The position numbers and the translations under genes were made by a program. Below the pieces are notes generated by a model, which was given only the letters and a program-made list of their open reading frames with translations, was not told the DNA's origin and did no database searches. A stretch of 64,000 bases of DNA, taken from assembly GCF_006385135.1 (NCBI RefSeq), contig NZ_CP041025.1, positions 3,069,501 to 3,133,500 on the forward strand, written 5' to 3'. Positions 27,120-35,647 of this stretch are shown here, one piece after another; the stretch's first letter is position 1; each line of letters begins with the position of its first letter. This DNA is from Paremcibacter congregatus (lineage in GTDB: Bacteria; Pseudomonadota; Alphaproteobacteria; Sphingomonadales; Emcibacteraceae).

Positions 27120-29666
27120 TTAGAAATCCACCCCAAAACGCATCCCGAAGGTGCGGGGACGGTTGATCGACACCCGTTCGCGGTCAAACACCAGATTGTT
27201 GTTCAACTGCGCCCTCTCGTCGGTCAGATTTTCACCGAAGATTTCCATGGACCATTTATCATTGCGGACGCCAAAGGCCATGCCCATCATGAAATAACTG
27301 TCCTGTTGCGCCCGGTTGATCAGCACGATATCGCTGAAAGACGATGCGGAGTAGGTCAGACTTGGTTGAACATGGGCTTCGAAATCATCTGATATATCCC
27401 AAACATACCGGGCCCGCAGATTACCCTGGAAAGACGGCGCATAAGAGAGGTCTTCGCCCGGCCCGGCAATCGCCACGCTGGCGCCGACCAACTTCGTCAC
27501 CTTCGCATCCAGGATGGAAAACGCCCCGGAAATCATCAGGCCCGGCACCGCATCCGGCATCCAGTTAATATCGCCTTCGACGCCTTTGATTTCCGCATCG
27601 GCGGCATTATCCGAGAAGAACAGGTTGGTCACCGTCGGATCGAAGATCGTGGTTTGCAGATCGCTGATATCCACATAGAAGGCGCTGCCATTGAACCGTA
27701 CTGTGCCGTCAAACAGATCCATCTTCCAGCCCAGTTCATAATTGGTCACCTCGTCGGTGCGCACCACGGCCGGAACCGCGCCACCCCCGGCCCCCGCCGG
27801 CCGATTGGGCAGACCCGGACGATAACCTTCGGAATAGGTCACATAGAGCAGGATATCATCATTGGGGCGGTAAGAAACGTTACCTTTAAATACCCAGCCC
27901 TTGGCCTCGGCGCCTTTCGGCACCGCAACGCCGTTGATTACCTGGGTGCCATCAAACTGGGTATCCAGATTGGTGCCAAAAGCATTCACGTCCTCGCCGC
28001 CGAAGTTAAAGAAGGAGGAGTTGGCGCTGCCTTTCAGACGCACATCCACATCATGCCAGCGCGCGCCCGCCGTGACGGACAATGTCTCGCTGATGTCGTA
28101 AGTCACTTCGCCGAAGAAGCCAAGTTGCTTGTCCGTTCGGGTGATGTCGTTAAAGAAGATCACGCCCAGAGGACGCGGGGTCGGATCACTGACCGACGAT
28201 CCCGGCAAAGCCCCGTTCTGAGGCCAGCCATAAACACCCGGCGTGAAGCTCTCGGCGTTGATGGATCCCGGATAGGTAAAATCATTACGTTCAACCAGGG
28301 TCTGGCTGCTGTAAAAACCGCCGAAGGTGGCCCGCAACGGATTTTCCTCCGGAGTCGTGAAGCGCAGCTCATGGGTCCAGACCTCGGTTTCCGTAGTCGA
28401 CCCCACATAGAGATCAGGGGCCTGACAGGTGCCCGACGGCGCCGCCGCCCCCGGATAGGTCACGGATGCATCACAGATGTAATACGGCAGATACTGACCA
28501 ACAAACATATAATCGGTATAATCAATCGTTTGCTCTGTATCACGGTTCAGATAGGTGCCGGCATAGACCATCTGCAGCGCGCCGACGCGCCCTTCTACCG
28601 TAAGAGCCGTCGTATCGAAATCATCGGTGGTGGAGTCAGGGGAAAACCGCTCGACAGAAAGATTTTCGGGATCATCAAGCTCTGGGTCGATGAAGAAAAC
28701 CCCTTCGGAATCAATCCGCTGACGCATATGAACCAGTGTGGCGCTCCAGTCTTCGGCGAAATCATAAAGGCCACTGACCCGGAAGCCGGTATAGGTGGCG
28801 TCGTTAAAGTTTTCTTCGACGAGATGTTCATTGCGCGCCTCAAGGAAACGAACCCCGGAGAAATCGGCGCCGGCCTGAAAACCGTCCGTGGTCGGAACCC
28901 CGTTCGGACGCGGCGTGCTTGAGGCAAAACGCGCGCTTTCCGCAGCGGTCCGTACCCCGGACACATTATCAATATAGCCGCCCTGAACATCGGCAAAGAA
29001 AACCCCGCGCACGGCGAACTTGTCTTCAATCACCGGTACATTGACCATGGCTTCAAGTTTCTCGCTCATTTCACCGCCCTTGGTGAAAGAGACACCGCCG
29101 CTGATGCTGGCTTGAAAACCGTTAAAACTTGGTTTGTTGGTGATCAGGCGGATGGTGCCCGCCTGGGAACTGGCCCCGAACAAGGTGCCCTGGGAACCCG
29201 GCAGAACTTCGATGCGGTTAAGATCAGCGGCGTAGACATCAAGGTTACGGCCCACCTGGGTTACCGGCTGCTCATCAAGATAGAGCGCCACATTGGGCGC
29301 AAGCCCCGCCACACCGGCCGTCGTCAGGTTGGGGGTCGTGGACGCCAGCCCGCGAATGTAGATGGTGCCCTGTCCTGGGCCACTGCCACCAGAAGAAACG
29401 CCGGGAAGCTGCAGCAGGTAATCGTTGAAGACATCAACCCGCAGATTTTCGAGGGAGCTTTCCCCCAGCGCCTGCACGGCGACCGGAATATCCTGGGTGC
29501 TGGCGGCGCGTTTTGTCGCCGTCACCATAATTTCTTCCAACACCATCGGGGCGCGTTCGCCCTCGGCCTGTGCCGGCAAAGACCCCGCCGCCGTGGCAAG
29601 TGTCATCAACGCCACGGACGACAGCAAGGATTTTTGTTTCAAAGAACCAGTTCTTAAAGAACGCAT
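27120..29666 (-). CDS. TonB-dependent receptor
   Basis: An 848-residue outer-membrane TonB-dependent receptor. After a signal peptide (LSSVALMTLATAAGSLPAQA) come the TonB-box region VLEEIMVTATKRA and the plug domain with DIPVAVQALGESSLENLRV, LPGVSSGGSGPGQGTIYIRG and VEVLPGSQGTLFGASS-type segments. The 22-strand barrel ends at GMRFGVDF with a terminal Phe. The substrate is not evident. The C-terminal INRPRTFGMRFG form is common in Sphingomonas/Emcibacter-type receptors for complex organics. A TPR-sulfotransferase gene follows. Confidence 0.93.
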   Translation of the reverse strand: MRSLRTGSLKQKSLLSSVALMTLATAAGSLPAQAEGERAPMVLEEIMVTATKRAASTQDIPVAVQALGESSLENLRVDVFNDYLLQLPGVSSGGSGPGQGTIYIRGLASTTPNLTTAGVAGLAPNVALYLDEQPVTQVGRNLDVYAADLNRIEVLPGSQGTLFGASSQAGTIRLITNKPSFNGFQASISGGVSFTKGGEMSEKLEAMVNVPVIEDKFAVRGVFFADVQGGYIDNVSGVRTAAESARFASSTPRPNGVPTTDGFQAGADFSGVRFLEARNEHLVEENFNDATYTGFRVSGLYDFAEDWSATLVHMRQRIDSEGVFFIDPELDDPENLSVERFSPDSTTDDFDTTALTVEGRVGALQMVYAGTYLNRDTEQTIDYTDYMFVGQYLPYYICDASVTYPGAAAPSGTCQAPDLYVGSTTETEVWTHELRFTTPEENPLRATFGGFYSSQTLVERNDFTYPGSINAESFTPGVYGWPQNGALPGSSVSDPTPRPLGVIFFNDITRTDKQLGFFGEVTYDISETLSVTAGARWHDVDVRLKGSANSSFFNFGGEDVNAFGTNLDTQFDGTQVINGVAVPKGAEAKGWVFKGNVSYRPNDDILLYVTYSEGYRPGLPNRPAGAGGGAVPAVVRTDEVTNYELGWKMDLFDGTVRFNGSAFYVDISDLQTTIFDPTVTNLFFSDNAADAEIKGVEGDINWMPDAVPGLMISGAFSILDAKVTKLVGASVAIAGPGEDLSYAPSFQGNLRARYVWDISDDFEAHVQPSLTYSASSFSDIVLINRAQQDSYFMMGMAFGVRNDKWSMEIFGENLTDERAQLNNNLVFDRERVSINRPRTFGMRFGVDF

Positions 29667-29825
29667 GTGTTTCCACCTATTATGTTTATTGTTCAGGGTT
29701 ATCTTGTGATAACCACTCCAGAGCTTGACTTAAATATTATGTATTCAGCAGCATTTTATATATCACAATATACTAATATTTCGTTTAATTTAAATGTACT
29801 GAAAGTATATTGACCTGCCCTACAT

Positions 29826-31823
29826 TTACCGGGCAATGCTTAGATAGTGTAAATGGCGGTTATACTGGTTCAGAACTTCATGAATGATCTGCTCCCGGTT
29901 ATAGCCGTAAATATCGTAATCCTGCCCCCCATCAGACAGATAAACCTCGGCGCGGAAGTATTTCTCATCTTCCTTATCGCCAGCCTCTTCCCCATCTTCC
30001 AAATTCGCCCCGCTCAGTGCAAAGACCGGCGTCTTATGAGAAATGGGCACGATCGCAAAACGGAATTCCGGCTCATCCTCATGCAGGATTGTCAGATCCG
30101 CCCCGTCGCCGCTCATCTTCGCCTGAGCCGCATTGTCATGCGCCTGGATTTCCTTCATCACATCCAGCAGAGCCGGACGCGCCGTATCATTGATAAACTG
30201 CCTGATCTGCGTGCTGTCGGGATGAGCCAGAATGGAATGCAGCCGCAGCCGCCAGGGCATATTGACTCCGCCACCAATAATATCCGGTGCGACATCGGCG
30301 CCTTTTGCTTTGCGCGCCTCCATAGACAAGCCCCGCAGCAGACCGGCAATAGACAGGATAATCACAAATGTGAACGGCAAAGCCGTCGCCACCGTCGCCG
30401 CCTGCAAAGCCCCCAGCCCCCCGGCCAAAAGCAGAGTCGCCGCCACAAGACCCTCGGCCACAGCCCAGAAAACCCGTTGCCACACCGGTGTTTTTGTCGA
30501 GCCGCCCGCGGTAATGATATCGATCACCAGGGACCCGCTATCGGACGAGGTGACAAAAAACGTAATGACCAGAATAATCCCCAGGAAAGAAGTAATCCCC
30601 GGCATTGGCAACTGTTCCAACATGACAAACAGCGCGACCGGCATATTTTCAGACACCATGGCGACAATATCACCGGCGCCCGATCCAATAAAATATAACG
30701 CCGTATTACCAAAGGCCGTCAGCCAGAAAAAACACATCAGGGTCGGAACAAAAAGAACGCCCAGAACAAATTCTCGTATCGTCCGCCCGCGAGAGATCCG
30801 GGCAATAAACATGCCGACGAAAGGTGACCAGCTGATCCACCAGCCCCAATAAAAAATGGTCCAGTCTCCGACCCAGCTGCTGTCAGGATCATAGGCCCCG
30901 ACATTGAGCCCCCGGTCCACCATTACCGCAAGATAATTCCCCAGATTTTCCGTGAAAGAGCTAAAAATCAACACCGTAGGCCCCAACACCACAACAAAGA
31001 CCAGCAGACACAGCGCAAGGATCAGATTGAGTTCAGATAAACGCTTGATCCCCGCATCAAGCCCCGCCACCACAGATGCCGTCGCCAATACCGTAATCCC
31101 GCCGATCAGCAGAACCTGAATGGTGACACTGACCTCAATATCAAACAGGTAATGCAATCCCGCATTGACCTGATTGACACCAAATCCCAGAGAGGTCGCA
31201 ACCCCGAACAGAGTCCCGAGCACGGCGAACACATCCACCGCATGCCCTATCGGCCCATAAATACGGTCACCAATCAACGGATATAACGCCGACCGGATGG
31301 TCAACGGCAGATTATGACGGAAACCGAAATAGGCCAGACATAACCCGATCATCGCATATACCGCCCAGCCATGCAGCCCCCAATGCAGGAAGGTGACCTG
31401 CATCGCCTGACTGGCCAAAGCCTGATGCCCCACGGCATCACCAGGCGGAGCCATATAATGCATCACCGGTTCGGCAACAGAGAAAAACAGCAACCCGATC
31501 CCCATACCGGCCGAAAATAACATCGCCACCCAACTGGCGAAACTGAACCGGGGAGTTTCGTGATCCGCCCCGAGTTTGATCGCGCCAAAGCGGGAAAAGG
31601 CGATCCCCAGAGCCACCAGCAAAAACCCGACAACAGACAAGGCATACAGCCACCCAAAGGTCTGGGTGACCCACATATTGAGATGCTTAAAGAAAGGCGC
31701 GGCCCAGGCGGGGAACAGAACCACAGACAGAACAATCAAAAAAACCGCCACCGCGGAAGGAATGAATACAGCAGGCAATATCCCCTTGCGCAATTGCAGC
31801 GACAACCGATTAGCCTCTTCCAC
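29826..31823 (-). CDS. BCCT family transporter (choline/betaine-type)
   Basis: A 665-residue betaine/carnitine/choline transporter with 12 membrane helices and a long cytoplasmic C-terminal domain (~residues 515-665), as in BetT and other osmoregulated members. Seen are ASWVAMLFSAGMGIGLLFFS, the glycine-rich helix of the family, then GWWISWSPFVGMFIARISRGRT with the conserved Trp motif and loop. The substrate is probably a compatible solute or its precursor, moved with Na+ or H+. It starts at a GTG (31823). It is divergent from a MarR-type gene, which may regulate it. Confidence 0.88.
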   Translation of the reverse strand: MEEANRLSLQLRKGILPAVFIPSAVAVFLIVLSVVLFPAWAAPFFKHLNMWVTQTFGWLYALSVVGFLLVALGIAFSRFGAIKLGADHETPRFSFASWVAMLFSAGMGIGLLFFSVAEPVMHYMAPPGDAVGHQALASQAMQVTFLHWGLHGWAVYAMIGLCLAYFGFRHNLPLTIRSALYPLIGDRIYGPIGHAVDVFAVLGTLFGVATSLGFGVNQVNAGLHYLFDIEVSVTIQVLLIGGITVLATASVVAGLDAGIKRLSELNLILALCLLVFVVVLGPTVLIFSSFTENLGNYLAVMVDRGLNVGAYDPDSSWVGDWTIFYWGWWISWSPFVGMFIARISRGRTIREFVLGVLFVPTLMCFFWLTAFGNTALYFIGSGAGDIVAMVSENMPVALFVMLEQLPMPGITSFLGIILVITFFVTSSDSGSLVIDIITAGGSTKTPVWQRVFWAVAEGLVAATLLLAGGLGALQAATVATALPFTFVIILSIAGLLRGLSMEARKAKGADVAPDIIGGGVNMPWRLRLHSILAHPDSTQIRQFINDTARPALLDVMKEIQAHDNAAQAKMSGDGADLTILHEDEPEFRFAIVPISHKTPVFALSGANLEDGEEAGDKEDEKYFRAEVYLSDGGQDYDIYGYNREQIIHEVLNQYNRHLHYLSIAR

Positions 31824-32073
31824 TCACTTCATCCTTAATATACACGAACCATATCCGGCGCCGCATACTTTGTTTGAACTCTAAACACATAAATCAATTT
31901 ACTTTTATTTAGTGTTCTAAATGTATTGCTTGTTTTTTTCAAGGAAATTCACGATTTCCGACGCCAGCGCCGCCCGCCCCGCCCGCACGGTGGACAATAA
32001 AAACATGTTGAGCTTCGCGGGAATTGTTGTAGCTTGGTCAGCACAATGACGCTTGAGAGGACAAGAGACCGTT

Positions 32074-32553
32074 ATGAGTGACTATGATGAAATACTGATT
32101 TCCATCCGGCGTATTATGCGGGCCGTTGATCTGCAATCCAAGCGCCTGATGAAATCATCCGGCCTGACCGCGCCACAGCTTGTCCTGATGCAGTCTCTGC
32201 GGCGGGAAGGCCATATGTCGCCCAGCGCCCTGGCCCGCGACGTCTCCCTGTCGCAAGCAACCGTGACCTCTATCCTCGACCGGCTTGAGAAAGCCGGCTA
32301 CAGCCGTCGCGACCGCAGCGAAACCGACAAACGCATCGTCTATGCCTGCCTGACCGCGGAAGGACTGAAAAAACTTGAAGAAGCCCCGGAACTGCTGCAG
32401 AGCGGCTTTCTGCGTGAATACCGCAAGCTGGAAGAATGGGAACGCACCCAGTTGATATCCAGCCTGCAGCGGGTCGCCACCATGATGGACGCCGAAGATC
32501 TTGACGCCTCGCCCATTCTGGAAGTCGGCGATTTGCAGGTCGACAAGAAATAA
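32074..32553 (+). CDS. MarR family transcriptional regulator
   Basis: A 159-residue MarR-type regulator. Seen are LTAPQLVLMQSLRREGHMSP, the helix-turn-helix SALARDVSLSQATVTSILDRL and the wing GYSRRDRSETDKRIVYACLTAEG, here RDRSETDKRIVYACLT. An in-frame TTG at 32053 is less likely than the ATG at 32074, which has a purine-rich AAGAGA upstream. It is divergent from the BCCT transporter across about 250 bp. It may control that transporter or the oxygenase downstream, whose leader has a perfect inverted repeat. The effector is unknown. Confidence 0.87.
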   Translation: MSDYDEILISIRRIMRAVDLQSKRLMKSSGLTAPQLVLMQSLRREGHMSPSALARDVSLSQATVTSILDRLEKAGYSRRDRSETDKRIVYACLTAEGLKKLEEAPELLQSGFLREYRKLEEWERTQLISSLQRVATMMDAEDLDASPILEVGDLQVDKK

Positions 32554-32589
32554 AGCTGTACCCGGCACACATATCTGGTAAAATGCGGC

Positions 32590-32609
32590 GGTACGAAATT
32601 GTTCGTACC
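32590..32609. promoter_or_regulatory. 20-bp inverted repeat before the 2OG oxygenase gene
   Basis: GGTACGAA-ATTG-TTCGTACC is a perfect inverted repeat between the MarR gene and the oxygenase gene. It has no T tract, so it looks like an operator rather than a terminator. It lies about 70 nt before the ATG at 32680. Confidence 0.5.
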
Positions 32610-32679
32610 TCAATGCGAGCAACAGCCTCATGCCTTATCCCACGACACACCGCCGTTTATATGTAGTCCTGACCTAAGC

Positions 32680-33333
32680 ATGCGCCCCTCACATCGTGGG
32701 AACGGCCCACACCGCCCCGAACCAGACGCCGGTCTCGACTACCGCGGCCTGCTCGGTCATAATGCCCCACCGCTGGTTTATGCGGCGGCGACCTACCCGG
32801 ACGCCCTGTCTCCGGAAGAATGCCAACAGATCATCGCCCATATCGACAGTCAGGATCTCCGCCGGGGCCGTCTCGCCGGCGGCCTGAAAGCGCCGCTGAT
32901 CCGTTCCGTTGCCTCGGAATGGCTTGATGAACATCAAATTCCCTGGTTGACCGAACGCATCGTCAAATATGTCGCCCGCGCCAACAGCAGCAACTTCCCG
33001 TTCGACCTTCTCGGGTTTGATGAAGGCTTTCAGGTGCTGAAATATTCCGGCGACGCCCTGTCCGGGCCCGATTTTTATGACTGGCACATCGACATGGGCC
33101 ACTCCGGCGCCAGCCAGAGCCGCAAATTATCGGTGCTGATCCAGTTGAGCAAGCCGGACACGTATCAGGGCGGCGCACTGGAAGTCAATTTTGACGGCAC
33201 CGCCATCCCCCTTGGCACCGCCCAGGGCACCCTGTGCGTCATCCCGAGCTTCACCCTTCACCGGGTATGCCCGGTCACCGCCGGACGGCGCTACTCTCTC
33301 GCCACCTGGGTGCATGGGCCAACATTCAAGTAA
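32680..33333 (+). CDS. 2-oxoglutarate/Fe(II)-dependent oxygenase (prolyl 4-hydroxylase-like)
   Basis: A ~217-residue member of the 2OG-Fe(II) oxygenase superfamily, prolyl-4-hydroxylase subgroup. The facial triad is visible: H and D in DWHIDMGHSG, distal H in TLHRVCPVTAGRR, with the Arg of GRRYSL binding 2-oxoglutarate. Double-stranded-helix strands LSVLIQLSKPDTYQGGALEV and SLATWVHGPTF surround them. Relatives hydroxylate proline, other residues or small molecules; the substrate cannot be read from the sequence. A start at TTG 32599 would extend it, but would place the operator-like palindrome inside the gene; the ATG at 32680 is preferred. Confidence 0.8.
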   Translation: MRPSHRGNGPHRPEPDAGLDYRGLLGHNAPPLVYAAATYPDALSPEECQQIIAHIDSQDLRRGRLAGGLKAPLIRSVASEWLDEHQIPWLTERIVKYVARANSSNFPFDLLGFDEGFQVLKYSGDALSGPDFYDWHIDMGHSGASQSRKLSVLIQLSKPDTYQGGALEVNFDGTAIPLGTAQGTLCVIPSFTLHRVCPVTAGRRYSLATWVHGPTFK

Positions 33334-33612
33334 CTGACTAAGCAACTGACCCATAAGCCGGGCCCGCGACATCCCGGCTGTCAGGTTTCTTTACACAATT
33401 AAATATCCCTAATATATCAAGCCAAGCTCCTGATAAATAACATATAAACAGAATACTCCATAAGCTCGCGCCCGACGCCTTCCCGCGCCGTTCCCCGATC
33501 TGCGCCAAAATGATCCAGAGAGTCGGGAATCTTTACAGTTTAGACCGCCTTCGCCGCCGCCCCGTGCCTTCTCACCAGAATAATCACCGTTTTTTCAAGG
33601 CCTTATACAAAA
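33334..33612. other. intergenic region before the PEP-CTERM gene
   Basis: About 280 bp without a credible gene. It lies upstream of a sigma-54-type promoter and would hold the activator sites if that promoter is used. No clear repeat was seen in it. Confidence 0.4.
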
Positions 33613-33628
33613 TGGCATCTTAATTGCA
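33613..33628 (+). promoter_or_regulatory. sigma-54-type (-24/-12) promoter of the PEP-CTERM gene
   Basis: TGGCATCTTAATTGCA aligns with TGGCACG-N4-TTGCA, with the GG and GC dinucleotides at the required spacing and two mismatches. It lies 64 nt upstream of the start codon at 33693. PEP-CTERM genes are known to depend on RpoN and PrsK/PrsR in some bacteria; rpoN itself is in this window. Confidence 0.6.
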
Positions 33629-33692
33629 AATACAGGGACAAACACAGTATCCCGGCGCACACCCGCCGCATAACATAATAAAGGAAGTATCC

Positions 33693-34274
33693 ATGCTTTT
33701 CAAAACCCTGATCTCCGCCGCTCTGTTGAGTGTCGCCACTCTGGTTCCGGCCCAGGCTCTGCCCGCCATCAATCAGGCCCTGACCGGCACCGCGTCTCAG
33801 TCCTCCACCTATGGTGGACAGCCTGCAGCCTCTCAGGCAGATCACGCCATTGACGGCAATACAAGCGGCGTATGGTCAACCAACAACCCAAGCAACTCCC
33901 TCAACCATACTGGATTTGAGATGAATGCCTGGTGGGAAGTTGACCTCGGCGCGATGATCGCGATTGATGACATCGTCATCTGGAACCGTACAGATTGCTG
34001 TGTCAACCGCCTGAATAACTTCAGCGTTTTCCTGGATGGCGCCCTGATCGGCGCGTATAATCAACAGAACGGCCCGACCCCGTCCTGGAGCCTGAATAAT
34101 GTCGGCCAGACCGGCCAGGTGGTCCGCGTTCAGTTGAACGACCGCGACTATCTGCATCTGGCGGAAGTTCAGGTTTTCGGCACCGTTGCCGCCGTTCCAG
34201 CCCCCGGGGCGCTCGGCCTGATGGGTCTTGGCCTGATGGGTCTCGGCCTGGTGGCCCGTCGTCGCCGCCCGTAA
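33693..34274 (+). CDS. PEP-CTERM-type exported protein with discoidin-like domain
   Basis: A 193-residue exported protein. The signal is MLFKTLISAALLSVATLVPAQA split as MLFKTLISAALLS and VATLVPAQA. Residues ~30-165 resemble an F5/8 type C (discoidin) domain: TASQSSTYGG, AIDGNTSGVWSTN, WWEVDLGAMIAIDDIVIWNR, and LHLAEVQVFG at the end. The C terminus VPAPGALGLMGLGLMGLGLV plus ARRRRP is a sorting signal of the PEP-CTERM type (VPAPGA variant): motif, helix, basic cluster. It would be processed by an exosortase, which is not in this window. AAGGAAG before the ATG at 33693 decides the start. It is a single gene with a sigma-54-type promoter and two hairpins behind. Confidence 0.85.
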   Translation: MLFKTLISAALLSVATLVPAQALPAINQALTGTASQSSTYGGQPAASQADHAIDGNTSGVWSTNNPSNSLNHTGFEMNAWWEVDLGAMIAIDDIVIWNRTDCCVNRLNNFSVFLDGALIGAYNQQNGPTPSWSLNNVGQTGQVVRVQLNDRDYLHLAEVQVFGTVAAVPAPGALGLMGLGLMGLGLVARRRRP

Positions 34275-34289
34275 CAGAAGTGCATAGCC

Positions 34290-34360
34290 GTCAGGCGGCC
34301 CGTTTACGGAAGCCGCCTGACGCATCCTCAAAGCCCCGATCATCTGGTCGGGGCTTTCTT
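34290..34360 (+). terminator. double hairpin terminator after the PEP-CTERM gene
   Basis: GTCAGGCGGC (34290-34299) pairs with GCCGCCTGAC (34312-34321). A second stem AAAGCCCCGA / TCGGGGCTTT (34330-34356) is followed by a T-rich tail and is the likely terminator. Confidence 0.8.
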
Positions 34361-34400
34361 TTATGGCCAACGCCGCCATCTTGCCCGTAACGCATATTTT

Positions 34401-34429
34401 TTGATGCATTTTCACGTTATTTGTGATAT
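34401..34429 (+). promoter_or_regulatory. promoter of the Xre/RES toxin-antitoxin operon
   Basis: TTGATG (34401-34406), a 17-bp spacer and TGATAT (34424-34429). TTTATGC occurs twice just downstream, 12 bp apart, which may be an autoregulatory site of the antitoxin. Confidence 0.45.
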
Positions 34430-34470
34430 ATGATGTTTATGCAACATTTTATGCTCCAGAGGATATACAA

Positions 34471-34827
34471 ATGACCGCCCTCGCGCTGAAAGAAACCACC
34501 GATGACGTTGTTCTGGCAAAGGCCGTGTTGAAAACAGCCAAGGCGCTGGGCCTGACACAGGAAGAGCTCGGTCAGATCCTCGGCCGCGACCGCACCTCCA
34601 TTGCCCGCGGGCTCAACCCGTCCAGCAAGGCGGGGGAACTCGCGCTGTGTCTGATCCGCTGTTACCGGGCGCTGTTTGTCGTCGTCGGCGGCGAGGCCGG
34701 GGCGATCAAACACTGGTTCTCCACCCAGAACCACCATACCCGGGGCGTGCCCAAGGAACAGGCCAAGACCATTCAGGGGCTTGTCCATATTCTTGAATAT
34801 CTGGACGCCATTCGTGGAAAAATATAG
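34471..34827 (+). CDS. Xre/MbcA/ParS-type antitoxin
   Basis: A 118-residue antitoxin of the Xre-type that pairs with RES toxins. Residues ~15-60 form a helix-turn-helix (KTAKALGLTQEELGQILG, then RDRTSIARGLNPSSKAG). Residues ~60-118 form the ParS/MbcA toxin-binding domain (LCLIRCYRALFVVVGG, AIKHWFSTQNHHTRGVPKEQ, VHILEYLDAIRGKI). The start at 34471 is chosen because AGAGGATA lies just upstream; an extended frame from 34423 overlaps the promoter. Its stop overlaps the toxin start by 14 nt. Antitoxins of this kind neutralise the toxin and repress the operon. Confidence 0.88.
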   Translation: MTALALKETTDDVVLAKAVLKTAKALGLTQEELGQILGRDRTSIARGLNPSSKAGELALCLIRCYRALFVVVGGEAGAIKHWFSTQNHHTRGVPKEQAKTIQGLVHILEYLDAIRGKI

Positions 34828-35599
34828 CCTTCCCGCACCAGACCGGATCAAAGCCGCGATCACCCCGGACATCCACGGCCTCGTCTGGCGGGTGGTGGAA
34901 AGCCAGGAACAGGTCGCCACGCTGGATCTGGTCGAGACACTGGAAGAACAGGCCCTGCTGGAAAAACTGCTGGAGGAGTCCAAACCGCCGCTGCCCGACG
35001 GCTGCGCAGGTCTGGATTATCTGCTGGCCACGCCGTTTCGCTACCCGCCGCTAAAATGGGGTTCGCGCTTTGGCAGCCCGTATGAGCCCAGTCTTTTTTA
35101 TGGCGCGGCGCAGATCCCGACGGCGCTGGCGGAAACCGCTTACTATCGGGTTTTATTCTGGACCGGCATGGCGACGCCGCCGCCGTCCGGCGCGCTCAAG
35201 ACACAGCATACGGTCTTCTCGGTCCCCTACCGATGCGCCGCCGGCCTGTCGTTAAACGCCGCCCCGTTTGAGGAGTGTCAGGACCTGCTGCGCCATCCGA
35301 CAGACTATGGCGCGACGCAATATCTCGGCGCGCGCTTAAGAGCGCTCGGCGTTGATGGCTTTACCTTCGTCTCCGCCCGCTGCCCGGACAGGGGGCTCAA
35401 TATCGCGCTTTTCACCCCGACGGCGCTGGCCGCGAAACGGCCCCGGGAAAAACAGACCTGGCTCTGTGAAACCTCGGCCCGGCATGTTATGTTCAGCGGC
35501 CCGGAACGGGGACAAGGACAGGGCCAATTGCTGAAATTTGACGGTGAAGATTTCCGGATCGCCGCCGAAGCCGTCCCCCCGGCCCTCCCGCCGCAATGA
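34814..35599 (+). CDS. RES-domain toxin (NAD+-degrading type)
   Basis: A 261-residue RES-family toxin. Studied members (MbcT, Res) break down NAD+ by phosphorolysis or glycohydrolysis in an ADP-ribosyltransferase-like fold. Visible family blocks are GLVWRVVESQEQ, RYPPLKWGSRFGSPYEPSLF with the conserved Arg, TALAETAYYR with the conserved Glu, and DGFTFVSARCPDRGLNIALF, which carries the region of the conserved Ser. Translation starts at the GTG 34814 inside the end of the antitoxin gene, in the +1 frame, which implies coupling. At ~260 residues it is longer than minimal RES toxins, with an N-terminal ~65-residue part that may be extra. Confidence 0.85.
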   Translation: MEKYSLPAPDRIKAAITPDIHGLVWRVVESQEQVATLDLVETLEEQALLEKLLEESKPPLPDGCAGLDYLLATPFRYPPLKWGSRFGSPYEPSLFYGAAQIPTALAETAYYRVLFWTGMATPPPSGALKTQHTVFSVPYRCAAGLSLNAAPFEECQDLLRHPTDYGATQYLGARLRALGVDGFTFVSARCPDRGLNIALFTPTALAAKRPREKQTWLCETSARHVMFSGPERGQGQGQLLKFDGEDFRIAAEAVPPALPPQ

Positions 35600-35647
35600 C
35601 CCCCGTCCCCGCCGAAATCCCCCCGAGAGAAAGAAAGAAAGAATAGA

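Noticed and set aside
27654-28922. 422-codon plus-strand open frame over the TonB receptor
   Set aside because: Antisense shadow of a real receptor gene, with no motif or signal.
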